A model generated the notes under the pieces. It worked only from the letters and a program-made list of their open reading frames with translations, was not told where the DNA came from and did not search any database. From Luteipulveratus halotolerans (lineage in GTDB: Bacteria > Actinomycetota > Actinomycetes > Actinomycetales > Dermatophilaceae), in contig NZ_LAIR01000002.1 in assembly GCF_001247745.1 (NCBI RefSeq), positions 1,178,001 through 1,242,000 on the forward strand: 64,000 nt of DNA, written 5' to 3'. Below are positions 50,471 through 60,100 of the stretch, piece after piece. The translations under genes were made by a program, and so were the position numbers. Numbering within the stretch: position 1 is the stretch's first letter; the number at the start of each line of letters is the position of its first letter.

Positions 50471-51196
50471 ATGAACGCCAACCGTCGTCTGCGCCTTGCT
50501 GTCATCCCGGCCGCGCTCGCAGCACTGACCCTTGCGGGATGTCAGGACGAGGCGCCCACGGCGGCTCCGCCCGCGCCGGCCACCTCGTCGGCAGCCGCGG
50601 CACCGACCGAGGCCCCGACCACCGAGGCACCGGCTCCCGCCCCGACGACCGAGGCGCCCGCTCCGGCCCCGACCACCCAGGCCCCGGCTCCGGCTCCTGC
50701 CCCGTCGACCAGCGCGGCTGCCAGCGGCGTCGTGTGCGACAGCAGCGGCTCCACCGCGATCCTGCGCGCGGGCATGCCGGTCAAGCCGCTCGGCACCCAG
50801 ACCGCGACCGGCCTCGGCTACGACAAGGACGTGTCGGTCGACATCACGGTCAGCAAGCCGACCATCGACAGCTCGAGCACCGACAGCTACTTCCCGGGTG
50901 ACGGCATGGTGGCCATCACCTTCCCGGTCACCATCAAGCACAAGACGGGTGACTACTACATCCCGTCGCCGCAGCAGTTCGGTCTGGTCGACGACCAGGA
51001 CAACGTGTGTGACCGCGACTACGGCACGATCACCCCGCGCAGCAAGCAGATCCAGATCGAGTCGCTCAAGAACGGCGCGAGCGCCAGCGGCCTGGTGACC
51101 TTCGCGGTGCCCGCCGGCGCCGACTACAAGAAGTACGCCGTGGTCTGGAAGGACGAGGGCGGCGGCAAGGCCGCGCTCGCCTGGGCGGCTTCCTGA
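50471..51196 (+). CDS. Lipoprotein, tandem paralogue 2
   Basis: A 241-residue lipoprotein with lipobox LAGC (cysteine 24) and the same QDEAPTA sequence after it as the upstream gene. The linker carries three near-exact TTEAPAPAP units (residues 50-76). The outer domain has VDITVSKPTIDSSSTDS, then YFPGDGMVAITFPVTI, matching the upstream paralogue. The pair arose by tandem duplication with divergence of the linker. GGAGGAG sits before the ATG. Function unknown. Confidence 0.78.
   Translation: MNANRRLRLAVIPAALAALTLAGCQDEAPTAAPPAPATSSAAAAPTEAPTTEAPAPAPTTEAPAPAPTTQAPAPAPAPSTSAAASGVVCDSSGSTAILRAGMPVKPLGTQTATGLGYDKDVSVDITVSKPTIDSSSTDSYFPGDGMVAITFPVTIKHKTGDYYIPSPQQFGLVDDQDNVCDRDYGTITPRSKQIQIESLKNGASASGLVTFAVPAGADYKKYAVVWKDEGGGKAALAWAAS
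50618..50698 (+). repeat. 27-base in-gene repeat, three units
   Basis: Three units of about 27 bases encode TTEAPAPAP, TTEAPAPAP and TTQAPAPAP in the linker of the second lipoprotein. Third-codon positions have drifted. The linker length could vary by slippage or recombination between strains. Confidence 0.7.
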
Positions 51197-51222
51197 TCCG
51201 CACGGATGAGCGCAGGGTCTGA

Positions 51223-52497
51223 GTGACGAGCTCCACCAGCCCGACGACATCGGCCGGTCCCCAGCTGGGGCCGGCCGATGCGTCGCGTCGTGCTGCCCTG
51301 CGCAAGATGCGACTCGTCGCGACCTCACTGCTCGTCATCGCGGCTGTCGTCTTCATCGCGACGCACGGCCGCGACGGAGGTTGGGGCTACGTCAACGCCG
51401 CGGCCGAGGCCGCGATGGTGGGCGCGGTCGCCGACTGGTTCGCCGTGACGGCGCTGTTCCGCCATCCGCTCGGCCTGCCGGTGCCGCACACCGCCCTCAT
51501 TCCCAAGAAGAAGGACGCGCTCGGCGAGAGCCTCGAGGACTTCGTCACCGAGAACTTCCTCACCGCCGACATCGTCCAGGAGCGACTCGCGCAGGCGCAG
51601 ATCCCGCTGCGCCTCGGCCGCTGGGTGTCCGACCCCGAGCATGCTGCGACCGTCGTACGAGAGGCGGCGCCGGCCCTGAGCCGGGCCGTCTCGTCGGTCC
51701 AGGACGCCGAGGTGCGCACGCTGCTCGAGGGGTTCTTCCTCCCGCGTCTGGCCCAGGAGCCCATCAGCGAGATCGCCGGACACCTGCTCGACGGTGTGCT
51801 GCAGGACCGCTCTCACCAGGGCCTGGTCGACCTGGGCATCGGCCAGGTCCACGACTGGGCCCGGGACAACAAGGCCACCATCGCCTCGATCATCGGCGCC
51901 CGCGCGCCCTGGTGGTCACCGCGGTGGCTCGACGAGACGGTGACGGATCGCCTCTACGCCGAGATCATGAGCTGGCTGGGCGACGTGCGCGACAACGCCG
52001 AGCACCCGGCGCGGCACGCCCTCGACGATCTCCTCGCGGGTCTCGCGCGCGACCTGCAGCACGACCCGCAGACGCAGGCGAGGGCCGAGGCACTCAAGGA
52101 ACGCTTCCTCACCCACCCCGGTGTGGCCGACGGCATGGTCTCGGTGTGGGGCTCGGTGCAGCACACCCTCGTGGAGGCTCTGGCCGACGAGGACGGTCCG
52201 CTGCGTGCGCGGATGAGCGCGCTGCTGGCCGACGCGGGGCGCCGTCTGGTGGCCGACGACCAGCTGCGTGGCGCAGTCGACCGACGCCTCCACGACGTGG
52301 CGGGCTATGTCGTGACGACGTACGGGCGTGAGATCTCGACGCTGATCTCCCAGACCGTCGCACGCTGGGACGGCGACGAGGCGGCACGGCGCATCGAGCT
52401 GCAGGTCGGTCGTGACCTGCAGTTCATCCGCATCAACGGCACTGTGGTCGGTGGCCTGGTCGGCCTGCTCATCCACGCGCTCTCGCAGCTGCCCTGA
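51223..52497 (+). CDS. DUF445 family membrane protein
   Basis: A 424-residue DUF445 protein. The N-terminus has a hydrophobic helix (about 29-47), then the family hallmark WGYVNAAAEAAMVGAVADWFAVTALFRHPLG, read in parts, and PHTALIPKKKDALGESLEDFV. The long middle is amphipathic and helical; a hydrophobic segment ends it (NGTVVGGLVGLLIHALSQL). DUF445 proteins (YheB/YjiN type) are membrane-attached and of unknown function. GTG 51223 begins 26 bases after the second lipoprotein gene. Confidence 0.87.
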   Translation: MTSSTSPTTSAGPQLGPADASRRAALRKMRLVATSLLVIAAVVFIATHGRDGGWGYVNAAAEAAMVGAVADWFAVTALFRHPLGLPVPHTALIPKKKDALGESLEDFVTENFLTADIVQERLAQAQIPLRLGRWVSDPEHAATVVREAAPALSRAVSSVQDAEVRTLLEGFFLPRLAQEPISEIAGHLLDGVLQDRSHQGLVDLGIGQVHDWARDNKATIASIIGARAPWWSPRWLDETVTDRLYAEIMSWLGDVRDNAEHPARHALDDLLAGLARDLQHDPQTQARAEALKERFLTHPGVADGMVSVWGSVQHTLVEALADEDGPLRARMSALLADAGRRLVADDQLRGAVDRRLHDVAGYVVTTYGREISTLISQTVARWDGDEAARRIELQVGRDLQFIRINGTVVGGLVGLLIHALSQLP

Positions 52498-52560
52498 TTG
52501 TTTGGTTCATCATAAGAAACGGTGATGTACGACGGCGCCTCCTCGCGCTAGTCTCACCGC

Positions 52561-52672
52561 AGGTCAAGAGCGCCAGCGTCAAGCCCCGGCTCGCTGGCCG
52601 GCAACCCTCCTCCGCGGTGGGGTGCCCCGGGTGAGGACCTGGCCGTGCGGGCAACAGGCCCGACGGCAAGCG
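52561..52672 (+). ncRNA. SAM riboswitch, SAM-IV-like, upstream of metY
   Basis: A conserved aptamer: P1 pairs AGGTC (52561-52565) with GACCT (52636-52640); P2 pairs GCCAGCG (52572-52578) with CGCTGGC (52592-52598); the core carries GCAACC (52601-52606) and GGTGCCCCGGGTGAGG. An extra hairpin (GGGC, AACAG, GCCC) follows P1, as in SAM-IV rather than SAM-I. It binds S-adenosylmethionine. Further on, GCACCGCCG (52699-52707) and CGGCGGTGC (52715-52723) form a 9-pair hairpin 11 bases before the GAGGAG ribosome site, a likely expression platform. Confidence 0.85.
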
Positions 52673-52747
52673 CGGGCAGCAGACGTCCTGCTTCCGCAGC
52701 ACCGCCGGTGCCGTCGGCGGTGCGAACCGTCGACGAGGAGTGCATCG

Positions 52748-54073
52748 ATGACTGACGACGCCACCCCCAGCTGGTCCTTCGAGACCCGCCAGATCCACGC
52801 CGGTCAGACCCCGGACCCGACCACGGGTGCCCGGGCGTTGCCGATCTACCAGACGACGTCGTACGTCTTCAACGACGCCGAGCACGCCGCGAACCTGTTC
52901 GGGCTCAAGGAGTTCGGCAACATCTACTCGCGGTTGATGAACCCCACCCAGGACGCGGTCGAGCAGCGCATCGCCAGCCTTGAGGGTGGTGTCGGCGCGC
53001 TGCTGCTCGGCTCCGGTCAGGCCGCAGAGACGATCGCGATCCTCAACGTCGCCGAGGCCGGCGACCACGTCGTCGCCAGCCCCTCGCTGTACGGCGGCAC
53101 GTTCAACCTGCTGAAGCACACACTGCCCAAGCTCGGCATCCAGGTGACCTTCGTCGAGGACACCCGCGACCCCGAGTCGTGGCGTGCGGCGGTCAAGGAC
53201 AACACCAAGGTGTTCTTCGGCGAGACCATCTCCAACCCCAAGAGTGAGGTCCTCGACATCGAGGCCGTGGCCGCGGTCGCGCACGAGGTCGGCGTACCGC
53301 TCGTGGTCGACAACACCATCGCGACGCCCTACCTCCTGCGTCCGCTCGAGCACGGCGCAGACGTCGTCGTGCACTCGGCGACGAAGTACCTCGGCGGCCA
53401 CGGCACCACGATCGCCGGTGTCATCGTCGACGGCGGCACGTTCGACTACGCCAAGAACCCCGAGAAGTTCCCGGGGTTCAACACGCCGGAGGAGAGCTAT
53501 CACGGCCTGGTCTATGCGCGCGACCTCGGCGTGGGCAGCGACCTCGGGGCCAACCTCGCCTACATCCTCAAGGCGCGCGTCCAGCTGCTGCGCGACCTCG
53601 GGCCGGCGACGTCACCGTTCGACGCCTTCCTGATCGCGCAGGGGCTGGAGACGCTCAGCCTGCGGGTCGAGCGCCACATCGAGAACGCCCACAAGGTCGC
53701 CGAGTTCCTGCAGGGCCATGAGCAGGTCGAGTCCGTGCGCTGGGCGTCGTTGCCGGACAACGAGTTCCACGAGCTCGCGCAGAAGTACACCCCCAAGGGC
53801 GCCGGTGCCGTGCTCGCGTTCGAGATCGCGGGCGGCGTCGAGGCCGGTCAGAAGTTCGTGCAGAGCCTGACCCTGCACTCCCACGTCGCCAACATCGGTG
53901 ACGTGCGGTCGCTGGCGATCCACCCCGCATCGACCACGCACAGCCAGGGCGGCGACGAGGACCGCCTCGCTGCGGGCGTGACGCCCGGGCTGGTGCGTTT
54001 GTCGGTCGGGCTGGAGCACATCGACGACATCGTCGCCGACCTGGAGCAGGGCTTCACGGCCGCGAAGGCCTGA
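52748..54073 (+). CDS. metY: O-acetylhomoserine aminocarboxypropyltransferase
   Basis: A 441-residue PLP enzyme of the Cys/Met metabolism family that makes homocysteine from O-acetylhomoserine and sulfide. The PLP lysine is K213 in HSATKYLGGHG; TRQIHAGQTPDP and IYQTTSYVF mark the N-terminus and YSRLMNPT the substrate loop, and the length is typical of MetY rather than MetB. ATG 52748 has GAGGAG before it. It is under the SAM riboswitch, so falls when methionine/SAM is plentiful. A perfect 15-pair terminator follows. Confidence 0.94.
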   Translation: MTDDATPSWSFETRQIHAGQTPDPTTGARALPIYQTTSYVFNDAEHAANLFGLKEFGNIYSRLMNPTQDAVEQRIASLEGGVGALLLGSGQAAETIAILNVAEAGDHVVASPSLYGGTFNLLKHTLPKLGIQVTFVEDTRDPESWRAAVKDNTKVFFGETISNPKSEVLDIEAVAAVAHEVGVPLVVDNTIATPYLLRPLEHGADVVVHSATKYLGGHGTTIAGVIVDGGTFDYAKNPEKFPGFNTPEESYHGLVYARDLGVGSDLGANLAYILKARVQLLRDLGPATSPFDAFLIAQGLETLSLRVERHIENAHKVAEFLQGHEQVESVRWASLPDNEFHELAQKYTPKGAGAVLAFEIAGGVEAGQKFVQSLTLHSHVANIGDVRSLAIHPASTTHSQGGDEDRLAAGVTPGLVRLSVGLEHIDDIVADLEQGFTAAKA

Positions 54074-54120
54074 GGGCCGGTACGACGGCGCCCCGCGTCG
54101 TCGTACGCCGACAGTGCGAC

Positions 54121-54153
54121 TCGTGCCGCCTCCCGCGACGGGAGGCGGCACGA
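54121..54153. terminator. Hairpin terminator after metY
   Basis: TCGTGCCGCCTCCCG (54121-54135) pairs perfectly with CGGGAGGCGGCACGA (54139-54153) around a CGA loop, 47 bases after metY. Confidence 0.85.
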
Positions 54154-54232
54154 GCTGCACTTTCGGCAGGTGAGCAAGGCCACGGGCTCGATGGCCCGGA
54201 CCACGTCTCAGCCCGCGAGACAATGAGCAGCG

Positions 54233-54868
54233 ATGTCCATCACCGAGATCCCGCTGCCCGCCACCGAGTCACGCCGCCACAGCGTGACCGTGTCGATCAC
54301 CCGTCGCGTCAGTGCGACCGATGAGACCGCGATGCTCGCCTGGGTGCGCGCGGGCACCTCGATGGCCGAGCGGTTCCCCGGATTCCTGGGCTGCGGCTGG
54401 GTCCGACCGACCGGTGACTCCGACGAGTGGCACATGCTCTACCGCTTCGCCGACGAGGAGAGCCTGCACCGCTGGGAAGGCTCGGCCGAGCGCTCCTGGT
54501 GGCTGCGCTCGGGAGAGGGTCTGGTCGAGCACACCCTCGCCGAGCGGCGTACGGGAGTGGAGGGCTGGTTCGACGAGCCGGTCGACGTGTCGTTGCAGAC
54601 GTTGGTCACCGCTCCGTCCACGCCACCCGCTCCGCCGCGGTGGAAGCAGGCGCTGATCATCTGGATGACGTTCTTCCCGCTCAACCTGCTCGCCACGGTC
54701 ACGATCGGCCACCTGATCCAGGACTGGAACGTCGTGCTCCGGGTGCTGGTGCTGACGGCGATGCTCACGCCCGTCATGACCTACCTGCTGCTGCCGGCGA
54801 TGACGCGCGCGCTCGCGCCGTGGCTGCACGCCGGCCGGCCGTGGGGCTGGCGGCGCGGCGAGGACTGA
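54233..54868 (+). CDS. Antibiotic-biosynthesis-monooxygenase-like membrane protein
   Basis: A 211-residue protein. The N-terminal 110 residues look like an ABM ferredoxin-like domain (VTVSITRRVSATDETAML ... FPGFLGCGWV ... EWHMLYRFADEESLHRW). Two transmembrane helices follow (about 137-160 and 163-185). Such two-TM ABM proteins are widespread and uncharacterised; the ABM part may not be enzymatic. GACAAT at 54219-54224 ends 9 bases before the ATG. It is a single gene. Confidence 0.75.
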   Translation: MSITEIPLPATESRRHSVTVSITRRVSATDETAMLAWVRAGTSMAERFPGFLGCGWVRPTGDSDEWHMLYRFADEESLHRWEGSAERSWWLRSGEGLVEHTLAERRTGVEGWFDEPVDVSLQTLVTAPSTPPAPPRWKQALIIWMTFFPLNLLATVTIGHLIQDWNVVLRVLVLTAMLTPVMTYLLLPAMTRALAPWLHAGRPWGWRRGED

Positions 54869-54971
54869 ACTGAACGAAAACCTGTTGCGCGCGAGCAGAG
54901 GTCTGTACCAACCTTGCCCGCGGAGTACGAGCGCGCTGATCCGGCGCGCCCCGATCGAGAGGAGCAGTGAC

Positions 54972-55064
54972 ATGTCCACGACGGTCATCGGCCTGCCCAG
55001 CACGCCGTCCTTCCTCTTCGTTCGGAGCACGTATGTCATCAGCAACACCGGAGCGCGAGACTGA
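54972..55064 (+). CDS. Small ORF overlapping the RIO kinase start
   Basis: A possible 30-residue peptide beginning MSTTVIGLPSTPSFLF and ending NTGARD. It has the best ribosome site in the area, GAGAGGAG at 54957-54964, and runs over the RIO kinase start codon (55033) in another frame, ending 31 bases inside that gene. It may be a translated leader that couples to or limits RIO kinase synthesis. No homologue is known to me. Confidence 0.45.
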   Translation: MSTTVIGLPSTPSFLFVRSTYVISNTGARD

Positions 55065-55893
55065 GTCCGCGCTCGACCCGTTCTTCACCTTCGACTTCCA
55101 GGCCGTCGACGACCCCGGCGAGGGGCAGCGATGGTCCACCTGGGACAGCATCGAGCGGCTCTGCCGCGGACCGGAGCCACGACCCGACTGGGTCGTGACC
55201 GACGCGTCCGCGATCGACACCGAGCTCGGCGTCCTCAAGACCGGCAAGGAAGCCGACGTCTTCCTGCTGGAGCGCACCTCGACCAACGACGCCGGTCGCA
55301 CCGTGGTCATGGCCGCTAAGCGCTACCGCAGCACCGACCACCGCACGTTCCACCGCAGCACCTCCTACACCGAGGGCCGTCGTACCCGTAAGAGCCGTGA
55401 CGCCAGAGCGCTGGCCAAAGGCAGCGAGTACGGCCGCGCCGTCGCGGCAGGGCAGTGGGCGTGGGCCGAGTGGGAGGCACTGAAGACCTTCTGGTCCGAC
55501 GGCATCCCGGTGCCCTACCCGGTCCAGGTCGACGGCACCGAGATCCTGATGGAGTTCGTCACCGGCCCGGACGGCGCCGGCGCACCGCGGCTCGCGCAGG
55601 CCCGTTCGACGCCGGCGATGCTCGCGACATGGTTCGAGCAGCTGCGCGAGGCGATGATCGGGCTGGTGCGGGCCGGGTACGCCCACGGTGACCTGTCCGC
55701 GTACAACCTGCTGGCGGCGGGGGAGCGGCTCGTCGTGATCGACCTCCCGGAGGCGGTCGACGTGGTGGGCAACCCGCAGGGCATGGAGTTCTTGCACCGC
55801 GACTGCCGCAACGTGGCCGCGTGGTTCACCTCCAAGGGGCACGAGGTGGACGCCGAGGCGTTGTTCGCCGACCTGCTCGCCTACGCCTACTGA
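55033..55893 (+). CDS. RIO1-type atypical serine protein kinase
   Basis: A 286-residue RIO family kinase. LKTGKEADVFLLE is the nucleotide loop, VVMAAKRYR holds the ATP lysine, HGDLSAYNLL (D220) is the catalytic loop and VVIDLPEAVD the metal-binding aspartate. Archaeal and eukaryotic RIO proteins act in ribosome maturation; bacterial ones are little studied. I chose ATG 55033, preceded by GGAG; an in-frame GTG at 54967 would add residues without family counterparts. A 30-residue ORF overlaps this start. Confidence 0.88.
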   Translation: MSSATPERETESALDPFFTFDFQAVDDPGEGQRWSTWDSIERLCRGPEPRPDWVVTDASAIDTELGVLKTGKEADVFLLERTSTNDAGRTVVMAAKRYRSTDHRTFHRSTSYTEGRRTRKSRDARALAKGSEYGRAVAAGQWAWAEWEALKTFWSDGIPVPYPVQVDGTEILMEFVTGPDGAGAPRLAQARSTPAMLATWFEQLREAMIGLVRAGYAHGDLSAYNLLAAGERLVVIDLPEAVDVVGNPQGMEFLHRDCRNVAAWFTSKGHEVDAEALFADLLAYAY

Positions 55894-55929
55894 CCGTACG
55901 CGGCGCGCGGCCTGGCTAGCCTGGTGGCC

Positions 55930-57117
55930 ATGCTCAGGCCGCGCGTCCGTCGTACGGTCCTCGTGCTGTGTGCAGCCGTCCTCGCGGCCGTCAGTGCGTG
56001 CGCCGAGCCCGAGCCCGACCTGGAGCTGCAGGTGCCTGGGCGCGTGGACGGTGCGCTGGGTGTCGCCGGTACGCCGAGCCCGTCGAGCACGGCCGAGGCG
56101 TCGTGCTCGACCCAGCCGGTCGCCGGCGGCTACGACGTGGCCACCCTCAACCGGGCGATGCAGGGCATCAGCCTGCCCGACTGGCGCGCGGGCGACGTCG
56201 GTGCGACGGCCCCGCTCTCGGACGGCCGGCTGCTGTGGGTGTTCGGAGACACGTTGCGGGCCAAGGGTGCTCAGCCGGGCATCGTGGCCAACTCGATGCT
56301 GGTGAGCTCGGGCACCTGCTTCACACCGGTGGCGGGGTCCTCGGGTGCGCCCGTGCTCGATCTGCAACGAACCGGTCAGGCGTGCTGGCCGACGTCGGTC
56401 CTCGCGCGCAAGGCGATGGGCGGTGACTCGGTGTCGGTGATCTGCTCGCGGGTCCAGCAGGACCACCACGGTCTGCTCGACTTCACCTACCTCGGGGCGT
56501 CGCTCGCCGAGATCCGGGTGCCAGTGGGCGGCCGACCGGTCGTGGAGCACATGACGACGCTCACACCCGACAACCACGACCCGCGGGCGGTCAACTGGGG
56601 TGCTGCCCAGGTCGTCGACGGCGACTGGCTCTACGTCTACGGCAGCCAGCAGGCGCCAGGGCAGGTCGCGAAGTCGGCGCTGGTCGCCCGCGTGCGACTC
56701 GAGCAGATGCGCAGCTTTCCTGCCTGGCAGTTCTACGACGGTCGCCAGTGGCAGGAGGACCCGGGCTGGGCGCGCCCCGTCTTGTCGGCGAGTCCCGGTG
56801 TGTCACAAGCATTTTCAGTGCATCGCATCGACGGCCGGTTCGTCCTGGTGTCCAAGCGGGGTGGCGAGTTCGGCGCCACGATCGGCGTCTGGACGGCAGC
56901 CTCGCCCGTCGGCCCGTGGACGCTCGCGTCCGAGACGCCGTTCGCGTACGACGAGCACAACGGCTTCGTGCGGTACCAGCCGTTGGCTCATCCCGAGATC
57001 CGGCTGCGCAGCGGCAACCTGCTGGTGTCGCTCTCGCGCAACCCGACGACGTTCACAAACCTGTTGACCGACCCCCGGCGAGGTCGGCCAGTATTCGTCG
57101 AGGTCCCGCACCCCTGA
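55930..57117 (+). CDS. Lipoprotein with DUF4185-like beta-propeller domain
   Basis: A 395-residue lipoprotein: signal peptide with VSAC lipobox (about residue 24) and a domain of repeated beta strands such as WRAGDVGATAPLSDGRLLWV, then FGDTL, and later NWGAAQVVDGDWLYVYGS and VWTAASPVGPWTL. This arrangement, including the FGDT motif, is of the DUF4185 type, a propeller related to glycan-active enzymes. It may bind or cut a polysaccharide. TAGCCT (55917-55922) ends 8 bases before ATG 55930, so it is probably leaderless. Confidence 0.72.
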   Translation: MLRPRVRRTVLVLCAAVLAAVSACAEPEPDLELQVPGRVDGALGVAGTPSPSSTAEASCSTQPVAGGYDVATLNRAMQGISLPDWRAGDVGATAPLSDGRLLWVFGDTLRAKGAQPGIVANSMLVSSGTCFTPVAGSSGAPVLDLQRTGQACWPTSVLARKAMGGDSVSVICSRVQQDHHGLLDFTYLGASLAEIRVPVGGRPVVEHMTTLTPDNHDPRAVNWGAAQVVDGDWLYVYGSQQAPGQVAKSALVARVRLEQMRSFPAWQFYDGRQWQEDPGWARPVLSASPGVSQAFSVHRIDGRFVLVSKRGGEFGATIGVWTAASPVGPWTLASETPFAYDEHNGFVRYQPLAHPEIRLRSGNLLVSLSRNPTTFTNLLTDPRRGRPVFVEVPHP

Positions 57118-57133
57118 CAGACTGAACGACGCC

Positions 57134-60100
57134 ATGAACGACCAGCCCTCCTCTCGCCGAGACAGCCGGGACCGCCGACGGCGCGACGACGCGCCCTCGG
57201 GGCGTCGTCGACCCCGTTCGTGGGGACGCCGAGGCCCGTCGGACTCCCGACGTCCGCGCGAGACCGACGAGCAGCGCATCGCCCGCGAGGAGCGGCGGCG
57301 CGGACTCGTCCCCGAGATCAGCTATCCGCAGGCGCTGCCGGTCTCGGCGGCGCGCGAGGAGATCGCCGCCGCGATCCGTGACCACCAGGTCGTCGTCGTG
57401 GCCGGTGAGACCGGGTCAGGCAAGACGACGCAGCTGCCGAAGATCTGCCTCGAGCTGGGTCGGGGAGTGGCAGGCACCATCGGGCACACCCAGCCACGCC
57501 GGATCGCAGCTCGCTCGGTCGCCGAGCGCATCGCCGAGGAGCTCGACGTCGAGCTGGGCGAGCAGGTCGGCTACCAGGTGCGTTTCACCGACCACGCCAA
57601 CCAGGACACGCTGGTGAAGGTCATGACCGACGGCATCCTGCTGTCGGAGATGCAGCGAGACCGCGACCTGCGTCGTTACGACACGATCATCATCGACGAG
57701 GCCCACGAGCGCTCGCTCAACATCGACTTCATCCTGGGCTATCTCAAGCAGCTGCTCCCGCGCCGTCCCGACCTCAAGGTGATCATCACCTCCGCGACGA
57801 TCGACCCGGAGAAGTTCGCCGAACACTTCGCAGCACAAGGGATTCCGGCGCCCATCATCGAGGTCTCGGGCCGCACGTACCCGGTGGAGGTCCGTTATCG
57901 GCCACTCGTGCGCACTGACGGCGACGTCGAGGTCGACGTCGACCAGGTCACCGGGATCGTCGAGGCGGTCGAGCAGCTGTGGACCGAGACGCCGGCGGAC
58001 GGACGCTCGCAGGACGTGCTCGTGTTCTGCTCCGGCGAGCGCGAGATCCGTGACGCGGCCGAGGCCTTGCGCGGCCTGGACCTGCCGCAGACCGAGATCC
58101 TGCCGCTCTATGCACGCCTGTCAGCGGCTGAGCAGCACCGGGTGTTCAGCCGGCACAGCGGACGCCGGGTCGTCCTCGCCACCAACGTCGCCGAGACGTC
58201 GCTGACCGTTCCGGGCATCCGCTACGTCGTCGACACCGGCACCGCGCGCATCTCGCGCTACAGCCAGCGCACCAAAGTGCAGCGGCTGCCGATCGAGCCG
58301 GTGTCGCAGGCGTCCGCCGCACAGCGGTCAGGGCGCTGCGGCCGCGTGGCCGAGGGCATCTGCATCCGGCTCTACTCCGAGGACGACTTCAACGCTCGGC
58401 CGGAGTTCACCGACCCCGAGATCCTGCGTACGTCGCTGGCGTCGGTGATTCTGCAGATGACCTCGCTCGGCCTCGGCGACGTGGCACGGTTCCCGTTCGT
58501 CGACCCGCCGGACGCACGGCAGGTGACCGACGGCGTACGCCTGCTCGAGGAGCTGCACGCCCTCGACCCTGATGCCGTGGACCCGCGCAAGCGGCTGACG
58601 TCGTACGGGCGCACCCTCGCAGCGCTGCCGGTCGACCCGCGGATGGGACGCATGCTCGTCGCGGCCGCCGAGAACGGCTCGCTGCGAGAGGTGCTGGTGA
58701 TCGTGGCGGGCCTGTCGATCCAGGACGTCCGCGAGCGGCCCGCCGACGCGCAGGCGCAGGCCGACCAGCAGCACGCCAGGTTCAAGGACGAGCACAGCGA
58801 CTTCATGTCCTACCTGGCGCTGTGGCGCTACCTCAAGGAGCAGCAGCAGGAGCTCAGCGGCAGCGCGTTCCGGCGGATGTGCAAGCGCGAGTACCTCCAC
58901 TACCTGCGCATCCGTGAGTGGCAGGACCTGCACACCCAGCTGAAGCAGGCGTGCAAGCAGCAACGCCTGACGACGAGTGACAACGACGCCTCGCCCGACG
59001 CGATCCACCAGGCGCTGCTCACCGGTCTGCTGTCGCACGTCGGCCTGCGTGACCGCGACCGGCGCGACTACCTCGGGGCGCGCAACGCGCGGTTCTCGAT
59101 CCAGCCGGGCTCCACGCTGTTCCGCAGGCAGCCCGACTGGGTGATGTCGGCCGAGCTCGTCGAGACGACCCGCCTCTGGGCGCGCGTCAACGCTCGCACG
59201 GACCCGGCGTGGGTCGAGCGCGCTGCTGCCCACCTGGTCAAGCGGTCGTACGCCGAGCCCCACTGGGAGCGCAAGCAGGGGAGCGCGGTCGCGCTCGAGC
59301 GCGTCACGCTGTACGGCGTACCGCTGGTTGCCGGCCGCAAGGTGCCGTACGGCCGGGTCGACCCGCACGAGTCGCGCGAGCTGTTCATCCGGCACGCGCT
59401 GGTCGAGGGCGACTGGGACACCCATCACACGTTCTTCCAGCAGAACCGCGCGCTGCTCGACCGGCTCGCCGACCTCGAAGCCCGTGCGCGTCGGCGTGAC
59501 CTGCTCGTCGACGACGAGACGCTGGTGCAGTTCTACGACGAGCGGATCCCCGAGTCCGTCGTGTCCGCAACGCATTTCGACGCCTGGTGGAAGAAGGCCT
59601 CGCGTGAGACGCCGTCGCTCCTGACCTACAGCGAGGACCTGCTCGTCAGCGACGAGGCCGCGGCGATCGACGAGTCGCAGTACCCCAAGTCGTGGCGGCA
59701 GGGCGGCCTGCGACTGCGGCTGACCTACCAGTTCGAGCCGGGTGAGGACGCCGACGGTGTGACCGTGCACATCCCCGTCGAACAGCTCAACCAGGTCGAG
59801 GACGACGGATTCGACTGGCTCGTTCCCGGCATGCGCGAGGAGCTCGCGGTGGCGCTGATCAAGTCGCTCCCGAAGGCCACCCGGCGCAACTTCGTCCCCG
59901 CCCCTGACCACGCGAGAGCCGCTCTGGCACAGGCAGATCCGGCGAACGGGTCGATCACGGACGAGCTCGCGGACGCACTCACCCGCCGCACCGGCGTACG
60001 CCTCCCGGTCGACGAGTGGGACTGGACGCGCGTGCCGGACCACCTGCGCATGACCTTCCGGGTCGAGGACCGGCGCCGCAGGCCGCTCGGCGAGGGCAAG

